The position numbers and the translations under genes are program-made. From the NCBI GenBank assembly GCA_012837825.1, contig DUQM01000008.1, positions 1 through 49,965 of the forward strand: a stretch of DNA of 49,965 nt, given 5' to 3'. The DNA is from Actinomycetota bacterium (GTDB taxonomy: Bacteria > Actinomycetota > Humimicrobiia > Humimicrobiales > Humimicrobiaceae). Shown in pieces: positions 43,364-49,965 of the stretch (position 1 is its first letter; every line of letters begins with the position of its first letter). The notes below the pieces were generated by a model, which did no database searches, had not been told where the DNA came from, and saw nothing but the letters and a program-made list of their open reading frames with translations.

Positions 43364-46063
43364 ATGAAAGATAAAAAAACAGCAAGAAGATTTGTGTGCA
43401 TACACGGCCATTTTTATCAGCCTTTCAGGAAAAATCCCTGGACCGAAGAAATAGATATTCAGGAAAGTGCCTATCCCTACAAAGACTGGAATGAAAGAAT
43501 AAATGCTGAATGCTACCGGGCAAATGCTTTTGCCCGAATTCTTGGAAAAGACAATAAGCTGACAGACATTTATAATAACTATTCCATGATAAGCTTTAAT
43601 TTCGGCCCCACACTGCTTGAATGGATTAAAAAAAATGATCCGGTTACACATAAGCAGATAATAAAAGGCGACTTCCGGAGCAGAGATTTTTTTTCAGGTC
43701 ATGGTACGGCTATAGCGCAGAACTATAATCATCTGATAATGCCTCTGGCTAACAGACAGGATAAAATTCTACAGGTCTGCTGGGCAATATATGATTTTGA
43801 AAAAAATTTTAAAAGAAAACCCGAGGGAATGTGGCTGGCAGAGACTGCTGTTGATTATGAAACGCTTGAAGTTCTGGCTGAATACGGCATTAAATATACC
43901 ATTCTTTCTCCATATCAGGCTTTCCGGTTCAGGAAGCATGAAAAAAATCTGAATGAAAGTAAAAATCTGTCCGGCAGGAAACCTGATTCAAAAGGATGGA
44001 TTATGGCAGAAAACGGAAGTATAAACACAAGAAGGCCCTATATCTGTATTCTGCCATCCGGCAGGCATATCTCTGTTTTCTTTTATGATAAAGAAATCTC
44101 GACCGAACTTTCCTTTGGAGATCTTCTGAAAAACGGTGAAGCGTTTGCCCAAAGCATTATAAACGCTCCGCATACTGATGAAAACAGAAGAGAGATAATC
44201 ATAATAGCTTCAGATGGTGAAGCATATGGTCATCATAAGAAATTCGGAGACATGGCTCTTGCTTATTGTCTGAAAACAGTGCTGGATAATAAGGATGTGG
44301 CTCTCACGGTGTTTGGAGAATATCTTGAATTGTTTCCTGTGGAATATGAAGTGGAGATAGTTGAGAATACCGCCTGGAGCTGCAGCCATTCTTTGTCCAG
44401 ATGGGAGGGAGGCTGTACCTGTGGAATTCCCGATAATCGTGGTGAAGCAGAATGGAGCCAGGAATGGCGTGTGCACCTTAGGCAGGCAATAAATAAAATA
44501 AGGACAGAAATCGATAAAATATTTCATGAAAATATAAAAAAATATATCAAATCAGAAATTAAAGATCCGCTACAGATAATAAAAGATTACATAGCTGTCG
44601 CAGAGCAGAGAGATCATGAAAATATAAGAATATTTTTAAATAAATATTCAGATAAAAATAAAAAAGACAAAGCAGACAATTCTTCCGGTTTTAATATCAT
44701 TCAGGATGATTATAGTGCCAGTGAAAGCCTGCTGCTTTCATTGCTTGAGATGCAGAGGCAGGCTATGCTAATGCAGTCAAGCGATGCATGGTTTTTTGAT
44801 GATATTTCCAGAATTGAAGCAGTGCAGATATTAACTCATGTATTAATGGCAGTCAGGCTCGGAAGTTATGCTGATCCTGTAAAAACCAGAAGAGCTGAAG
44901 AAGAATTTACAAATATCCTGAAGTATGCAAAAAGCAATATTCTAAAAGGAGTGACCGGTTCAGATATTTATCTGAAAGATGCTGCCGGTAGAGAATATTC
45001 AACTGAAAAAATCGCTGCTGATTTTATAACGAATTTTCTGGTAATACAAAGTTTTAAAGATAGTTCTCCTTTCTGTAATAATGGAGAAATATTTGATTTT
45101 TGCAACCACGAATTTGCACTTACCCATATTTTTGATTTTGAAGATGAAATGCTTTCAGGAAAATCAGGCGGCTTTTATATTATTTCAAAAACGACCCTCA
45201 GGAAAGAATTTTGTCTGTTTCTGCTGGTTACTGATAAACATGCCTGTATGCAGAAAAATGAAAGCAATGAAGTCTTAAAAATTTTAATAAGAAAAAAAAC
45301 GGCAGGTATCAGAAATAATTACAGATGTTCACCTGAAACAATATTTTTTAATGAAATAATAAAACATTATTTTAAGGGAAATAATATTGAAGAAGTTTTT
45401 TGCAAATTAAAGAGAAAGCCGGGATTTAAATATTTTGATCTTAATAATATTAGTAAAAGAATAAAAATTAAATTTTTTGAAAAGTATTCGCTTAAGAAGA
45501 TCAAGGAGCTTTACAGGGGATTAAATAGTTACAGGCTTTATGTTGATAGTATTGAGGAAGATATAAAAAAATGGATAGATGCTTATTTTATTAATAAAAA
45601 CGAGGATTCTGTTTTTAATGCAGCTAAAAAATCAAGAACTCTGATCATTCTGAATAAAGATAAAATAAGCGAAGACGAGGTTGCAGAACTGGAGTCTCTT
45701 GCAGAGGAAAAGGATTCATCAATACCGGGAAAGCACATTCAGACGGATAAAAGACATGGACGAACCGGATTTTTAAAATCCGGCGCAGAGGAATTATTAA
45801 TGGTAATGATAAGGAAATATCTAAACAATATTCATGATGCAGAGATGCTGAAGACTATAATAAGGCTTGTTAAGGTTTGCAAAAAGCTGGAACCGGATAT
45901 TGATTTTTCCAAAATGCAGAATATTGTTTTTGAAATTAAGACCATCATTAATGATTCGGCAAAGAATAAAAAAGATAATTTAAATAAAGAAATTAAAGAC
46001 GGTGTAAGATTTTTATTTGATTTTTTTAATATAGAATATTCTTCAGAAGATGAAGCTTTTTAA
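43364..46063 (+). CDS. GH57-type glycoside hydrolase (DUF3536 protein)
   Basis: This is an 899-aa protein whose N-terminal 300-350 residues are a GH57 barrel: CIHGHFYQPFRKNPW, then PYKDWNERINAECYRANAFA. The catalytic E160 is in MWLAETAVD, and the acid D284 with E286 is in ASDGEAYGHH. The rest (about 550 residues) is the DUF3536 region, largely helical and charged. The family is usually encoded beside glycogen or maltodextrin genes and is thought to act on alpha-glucans; activity on this protein is unproven. It lies 33 nt after glgB and overlaps malQ by 14 nt. No ribosome site is obvious. Confidence 0.87.
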   Translation: MKDKKTARRFVCIHGHFYQPFRKNPWTEEIDIQESAYPYKDWNERINAECYRANAFARILGKDNKLTDIYNNYSMISFNFGPTLLEWIKKNDPVTHKQIIKGDFRSRDFFSGHGTAIAQNYNHLIMPLANRQDKILQVCWAIYDFEKNFKRKPEGMWLAETAVDYETLEVLAEYGIKYTILSPYQAFRFRKHEKNLNESKNLSGRKPDSKGWIMAENGSINTRRPYICILPSGRHISVFFYDKEISTELSFGDLLKNGEAFAQSIINAPHTDENRREIIIIASDGEAYGHHKKFGDMALAYCLKTVLDNKDVALTVFGEYLELFPVEYEVEIVENTAWSCSHSLSRWEGGCTCGIPDNRGEAEWSQEWRVHLRQAINKIRTEIDKIFHENIKKYIKSEIKDPLQIIKDYIAVAEQRDHENIRIFLNKYSDKNKKDKADNSSGFNIIQDDYSASESLLLSLLEMQRQAMLMQSSDAWFFDDISRIEAVQILTHVLMAVRLGSYADPVKTRRAEEEFTNILKYAKSNILKGVTGSDIYLKDAAGREYSTEKIAADFITNFLVIQSFKDSSPFCNNGEIFDFCNHEFALTHIFDFEDEMLSGKSGGFYIISKTTLRKEFCLFLLVTDKHACMQKNESNEVLKILIRKKTAGIRNNYRCSPETIFFNEIIKHYFKGNNIEEVFCKLKRKPGFKYFDLNNISKRIKIKFFEKYSLKKIKELYRGLNSYRLYVDSIEEDIKKWIDAYFINKNEDSVFNAAKKSRTLIILNKDKISEDEVAELESLAEEKDSSIPGKHIQTDKRHGRTGFLKSGAEELLMVMIRKYLNNIHDAEMLKTIIRLVKVCKKLEPDIDFSKMQNIVFEIKTIINDSAKNKKDNLNKEIKDGVRFLFDFFNIEYSSEDEAF

Positions 46064-47585
46064 TAATAAAAGCGGAATTTTGCTTCATATAACGTCACTG
46101 CCATCAGAATATGGTATTGGAGATTTTGGGCCGGAAGCATACAGGTTTGCCAGGATGATAAAGGATTGCAGTCAGAGTTTCTGGCAGGTTCTCCCTCTTG
46201 CGCCTACAAGCAGCACCAAGCATTATTCTCCCTATGCATCTGTTTCCGCATTTGCCGGCAACACAATGCTGATAAGTCCGGTTCTTTTATATGAGGAAGG
46301 ATATCTGAAAAAAGATGATCTTTCAGCGTATGCAGAAAAATTTAAAAACAAACCTGAAAGCAGCAGTATTGATTTTGGAAATGTAGTAAAAAGTAAAAAA
46401 GTTCTTTTAAACAAGGCATTTCTGAATTTTTACAATGCGCATCATGAGAAAGAAGATGATTTCCGGAAATTCTGTTTTCAGCATGGAAAGGAATGGCTTG
46501 ATTCATTTTCTTTTTTTAATGTGATTAAAAACAGATTTAAGAATATCTCCTGGAGCAGATGGCCTGAAGAATTGAAAAAAGGGAAAAAGGCCGGAGATAT
46601 CTGCAAGAGGGAAGCAGGAGAGGAGATTATTAAAGAAAAATTTTTTCAGTTTATTTTTTTAAAGCAGTGGTTAAGATTAAAAAATTACTGTAATAGCATA
46701 GGATTAAAAATCATTGGCGACATACCTATTTATATGGATTATGAAAGCAGTGATGTCTGGTCAAATCAGGATATCTTCAAGCTTGATAAAAATAAAAAAC
46801 CGGAATTTGTTTCAGGAGTGCCGCCGGATTATTACAGTTCTACAGGCCAGTTGTGGAATAATCCTGTGTATAACTGGAAAAACTTAAAAAAACAGAATTT
46901 TCAGTGGTGGCTTAAAAGAATAATGCATAATCTTGATCTTTTTGATTATGCAAGACTGGATCATTTCAGAGGTTTTGTAAAATACTGGGAAGTGAGCGCA
47001 AAAGAAAAAACTGCAAAAAACGGAAAGTGGAAAAAGGCAGAACCCGAAGAATTTTTCAATCTCCTTAAAAGAGAAATTTGTAAAAAATATAATTATATTC
47101 CTATCATTGCCGAAGATCTGGGATTTATTACTCCTGATGTGATAAAGATTATTAAGGAGAACAAGTTTCCGGGCATAAGAGTAATACTGTTTGCTTTCGG
47201 CAGAGATTTTCCACATAGCATTCATCTGCCTGAAAATTATAATGACAGCTGTGTAGCGTATACCGGAACTCATGACAATAACACAGTTTGCGGGTATCTT
47301 CAAAAGGAAGCAAAAAAGACTGAAAGGGAAAATATGAATAAATATCTCGGGCCGGAAACCGAATCGGATAAAATAAGCATGGAATTAATAAAGAGAATAT
47401 CAGGCTCCATTGCGGATCTGACTGTTTTTCCTGTCCAGGATATACTAAACCTTGATTATCGGGCAAGAATGAATAAACCTTCAACTAAAAGAAATAACTG
47501 GAGGTGGAAGATGAAGTTCTCGGATATGAATCCTGAAAAATTTAAAGAGCTGGGAAATTTGACTAAAAAGAATAAAAGAAATTAA
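46050..47585 (+). CDS. malQ: 4-alpha-glucanotransferase (amylomaltase, GH77)
   Basis: MalQ moves maltosyl or longer glucan units between chains. The protein is 511 aa, normal for bacterial amylomaltase. The N-terminal SGILLHITSLPSEYGIGDFG and FWQVLPLAPT blocks identify GH77. The catalytic residues are D304 in ARLDHFRGF, E355 in IAEDLGFI and D409 in THDNNT. The ATG lies inside the end of the GH57 gene, so translation is coupled. Together with the phosphorylase it would degrade maltodextrins or reshape glycogen outer chains. Confidence 0.95.
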   Translation: MKLFNNKSGILLHITSLPSEYGIGDFGPEAYRFARMIKDCSQSFWQVLPLAPTSSTKHYSPYASVSAFAGNTMLISPVLLYEEGYLKKDDLSAYAEKFKNKPESSSIDFGNVVKSKKVLLNKAFLNFYNAHHEKEDDFRKFCFQHGKEWLDSFSFFNVIKNRFKNISWSRWPEELKKGKKAGDICKREAGEEIIKEKFFQFIFLKQWLRLKNYCNSIGLKIIGDIPIYMDYESSDVWSNQDIFKLDKNKKPEFVSGVPPDYYSSTGQLWNNPVYNWKNLKKQNFQWWLKRIMHNLDLFDYARLDHFRGFVKYWEVSAKEKTAKNGKWKKAEPEEFFNLLKREICKKYNYIPIIAEDLGFITPDVIKIIKENKFPGIRVILFAFGRDFPHSIHLPENYNDSCVAYTGTHDNNTVCGYLQKEAKKTERENMNKYLGPETESDKISMELIKRISGSIADLTVFPVQDILNLDYRARMNKPSTKRNNWRWKMKFSDMNPEKFKELGNLTKKNKRN

Positions 47586-47648
47586 ACTTGTTTTGATGTA
47601 TATTAAATTTTAAATTAATTTTTTTGATTTGAAACCAGACTTAAATAT

Positions 47649-47677
47649 TTACTAAATAGTAACAATTATTCTATAAT
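47649..47677 (+). promoter_or_regulatory. Promoter for glgC
   Basis: TTACTA (47649-47654), a 17-nt spacer and a perfect TATAAT (47672-47677) precede glgC with a leader of about 45 nt that contains GGTGG before the ATG. It allows glgC to be controlled separately from glgB-malQ. Confidence 0.55.
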
Positions 47678-47727
47678 AGATACATAGTTAAGGATTATTA
47701 ATAATTTTTTACTCTGGTGGATTTTAA

Positions 47728-48993
47728 ATGCGTATAGAAGTAGTAGCATTTGTTTTAAGCGGAGGAAAAGGCGAGAGGCTTATGCCTCTGACAAAGGACA
47801 GGGTAAAACCGGCAATGCCTTTCGGGGGAAGCTACAGAGTAATTGATTTTGTCCTGAGCAATCTTATTCATTCAAGGATTAGAAGAATATACATTCTTAC
47901 GCAATATGAACCGCGTTCACTTGAAAGACATATTTATGAAGGCTGGACTCCGATTTTTGGTGTAGGCCGGTATAGCTTTATAAGGATGCTTCCTCCCAAA
48001 CAGGGTTCTGACAGCGGCTGGTATAATGGAACAGCTGATGCCGTAAATCAGAATAAGAACTATGCATGGGAGAACAACCCCGATATTATAGATATATTCA
48101 GTGCAGACCATATTTATATAATGGATATTTCAATAATGAATGATTTCCATTATGAAAAAAAAGCTGATCTTACAATCTCTGCGCTTCCCGTAAAGTGTAA
48201 AACTGCATCAAAAAAGTATGGTGTCCTGGTAGTGGATGATGACTGGAAACTTATCGGTTTTGAAGAGAAACCTGAAAATCCCACTCCGATGCCCGGCTCA
48301 AAAGACTACTGTCTGGCATCAATGGGAAACTATGCCTTTAAACCTCAGGTTCTTATAGAGGAACTGATAATTGACCAGCACAAAAAAACACAGAGAGACA
48401 AAAGTATTATTATGCAGAATCCTGACAGATATTCTTCACATGATTTCGGTTTTGACGTCATTCCGGCAATGCTTAAAAGAGGAAGGAAAATATACGTTTA
48501 TAATTTTAGTGAGAACTATATCATCAGCACTGACCAGCACGAAAAATCTTACTGGAGGGACATCGGTGATCTTGATGAGTTTTATCAGGCAAACATGGAT
48601 CTGCTTAAAGATGAAAAAGAAATAAACCTGCATAATGAAAGATGGGAGATATTCACCAGGGCGGCATGTCTCAGATCGCCGCTGATAGGAGAAAAATCAG
48701 CGATTTCAAAATCCATCATCTCTAACGGATGCATAGTGAACGGGTCTGAAATCAGCAATTCGATATTATCATATCATATAGAAGTTTCTGAAAATACGAA
48801 TATATCTGACTCCTTTTTAATGGGATATAATTATGTAGGCAAAAATGTAAAAATCAAAAATGCCATAATAGATACCAATACCTATATTCCTGATAATACC
48901 AGAATAGGTTTTGACAGGGAGGAAGACCTGAAAAGAAAACTTACAATTTCAGACAATGGTGTCGTGATAGTTCCGAGAAGATTTAAATTATAA
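47728..48993 (+). CDS. glgC: Glucose-1-phosphate adenylyltransferase
   Basis: GlgC makes ADP-glucose, the committed and allosterically controlled step of glycogen synthesis. The protein is 421 aa. The N-terminal nucleotidyltransferase motif is SGGKGERLMPLTKDRVKPAM, followed by YRVIDFVLSN, WYNGTADAVNQN and FSADHIYIMD. FEEKPENPTP contains the glucose-1-phosphate contact. The C-terminal left-handed beta-helix starts near ISKSIISNGC. The set glgC, glgA, glgB is complete in this window; a debranching GlgX is not. Confidence 0.95.
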   Translation: MRIEVVAFVLSGGKGERLMPLTKDRVKPAMPFGGSYRVIDFVLSNLIHSRIRRIYILTQYEPRSLERHIYEGWTPIFGVGRYSFIRMLPPKQGSDSGWYNGTADAVNQNKNYAWENNPDIIDIFSADHIYIMDISIMNDFHYEKKADLTISALPVKCKTASKKYGVLVVDDDWKLIGFEEKPENPTPMPGSKDYCLASMGNYAFKPQVLIEELIIDQHKKTQRDKSIIMQNPDRYSSHDFGFDVIPAMLKRGRKIYVYNFSENYIISTDQHEKSYWRDIGDLDEFYQANMDLLKDEKEINLHNERWEIFTRAACLRSPLIGEKSAISKSIISNGCIVNGSEISNSILSYHIEVSENTNISDSFLMGYNYVGKNVKIKNAIIDTNTYIPDNTRIGFDREEDLKRKLTISDNGVVIVPRRFKL

Positions 48994-49175
48994 CTCTGCA
49001 ATCCGGCAGGCAGGTAAAAGTATTCCAATAATTTCTTTATATACCCATATAGTCCCTGTTCATCATACATGTTTTTAGGTAAAACAGAGAAGTGTGTGTT
49101 TGTCCTTTTTAAGTAAAATAGTTTAAAATCTATTGTAACTATTGTAATTAACAATTAAAGAAGAGGGGAAAATAA

Positions 49176-49965
49176 TTGAAACCTGATAAATCAGACCATA
49201 GACACGGGACTTTGAAAAAATCTCCGGTCAGATTTGCATCAGTCGAGTTTAATAAAATAGATCCTGATGCCACTCTGCCTGCCAAATTTGACAGACTTCT
49301 AAAGACGATTGAACTGAAAAGAATTGCAGGCGGGAAAATGGTAGCCTTAAAGATGCATATGGGCAAGGGATTAGGCTACACCACCATACACCCTCTTTTT
49401 GTAAGGATGCTTATCAGACATATTAAAGAAGCAGGAGGAGAGGTTTTTATAACAGATGTCGGCCCCAGTCATCGTGGCGATGGTTTTGGCGGCCTGACTT
49501 CAAGAGACAGAGGATATTCGGAAGATGTTCTCGGAGCTCCGATATATCCTGTGTCCGGAGTGTTTGACAAGTATTATTATTCAAAAGAAGTAGATTTTAA
49601 AACCCTGAAGGAAATACAGATAGCCGGTCATATACATGATGCAGAAGCCATGATAGATCTGTCTCATTTTAAAGGTCATGGAGTGAGCAGCTATGGCGGC
49701 GCTCTGAAAAATATTGCGATGGGCTGTGTGACTGCGAAAACAAGAAGAGATATGCATAGTCTTCACTCAGGAGGAAGCGGTATTGTCTGGGATAGGGATC
49801 TATGCGATCACTGCAATAAATGTGTGGAAGAATGCAGATATAAAGCAAATTTCTTCAATGATGAAAACGAATATGAAGTCACACTTCATAACTGTACCTA
49901 CTGCCAGCATTGCATTGAGATATGTCCGAATTCCGCCCTTTCCCTTGAGTCCAGAAATTATCTTG
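49176..49965 (+). CDS. DUF362 protein with two 4Fe-4S clusters (partial, cut by window end)
   Basis: The reading frame starts at TTG 49176, 7 nt after GAGGGG (49163-49168), and runs off the end of the window (263 codons seen). The DUF362 core shows ASVEFNKIDPDATLPAKFDR, VALKMHMGKGLGYT, VFITDVGPSHRG and IDLSHFKGHGVSSYGGALKN. Next is a two-cluster ferredoxin domain: CDHCNKCVEEC and CTYCQHCIEICP. The cluster-bearing DUF362 proteins are putative redox enzymes of unknown reaction. The 182-nt gap upstream holds no other gene. Confidence 0.87.
   Translation, partial: MKPDKSDHRHGTLKKSPVRFASVEFNKIDPDATLPAKFDRLLKTIELKRIAGGKMVALKMHMGKGLGYTTIHPLFVRMLIRHIKEAGGEVFITDVGPSHRGDGFGGLTSRDRGYSEDVLGAPIYPVSGVFDKYYYSKEVDFKTLKEIQIAGHIHDAEAMIDLSHFKGHGVSSYGGALKNIAMGCVTAKTRRDMHSLHSGGSGIVWDRDLCDHCNKCVEECRYKANFFNDENEYEVTLHNCTYCQHCIEICPNSALSLESRNYL

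Overview
The window is AT-rich DNA from a bacterium that looks monoderm and anaerobic. The supporting signs are AGGAGG-type ribosome sites with many TTG starts, lipoprotein-anchored ABC binding proteins, an A-type flavodiiron protein, a menaquinone operon, DegV, and an OLE RNA with its partner gene. No outer-membrane gene is visible. The best guess is a Clostridia-like Bacillota or a low-GC, deep-branching Actinomycetota. The sequence alone does not settle this.

Layout. 0.3-3.1 kb: an ABC importer of the TrpXYZ type (lipoprotein, permease, ATPase) with a hairpin between the first two genes. 3.3-6.9 kb: beta-CASP ribonuclease, DegV protein, HAD phosphatase. 7.04 kb: tRNA-Ala(GGC). 7.2-8.4 kb, minus strand: a roughly 575-nt structured RNA that I identify as OLE, followed directly by oapA, the gene for its membrane protein partner. 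8.8-10.5 kb: a short GT35 glucan phosphorylase. 10.5-12.1 kb: a decayed sugar locus (VOC and RbsC-like remnants) and an intact Gfo/Idh/MocA dehydrogenase. 12.1-15.3 kb: glyoxalase II-like hydrolase, DUF2779 nuclease, and a sirtuin. 15.6-17.7 kb: a broken dodecin gene, then an operon of two DUF1538 membrane proteins and a PII-like protein. 18.1-20.3 kb: a polar amino acid ABC importer. 20.4-24.2 kb: two cell-surface proteins. 24.4-32.1 kb: menFDBACE. 32.4-34.1 kb: DhaL and DhaK. 34.2-35.4 kb: flavodiiron protein. 35.5-37.8 kb: FecCD-type permease and ATPase. 37.9-39.8 kb: a flippase-like membrane protein, a lone receiver protein and a histidine-kinase remnant. 39.8-49.0 kb: glycogen genes (glgA on the minus strand; glgB, GH57/DUF3536, malQ and glgC on the plus strand). 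The window ends inside a DUF362/ferredoxin gene.

How the genes work together. GlgC, GlgA and GlgB make glycogen. GlgP, the GH57 protein and MalQ degrade or remodel it. The men genes supply most of the route from chorismate to demethylmenaquinone; the steps of MenH, the DHNA-CoA thioesterase and MenG/UbiE are not in this window. FprA detoxifies oxygen or NO.

Most notable are the OLE RNA/oapA pair, the DUF1538-DUF1538-PII unit (a probable regulated transporter of unknown substrate), and a run of very short tandem duplications between 8.5 and 17.9 kb. One of these duplications has destroyed a dodecin gene, and two others sit exactly on a stop or a start codon.
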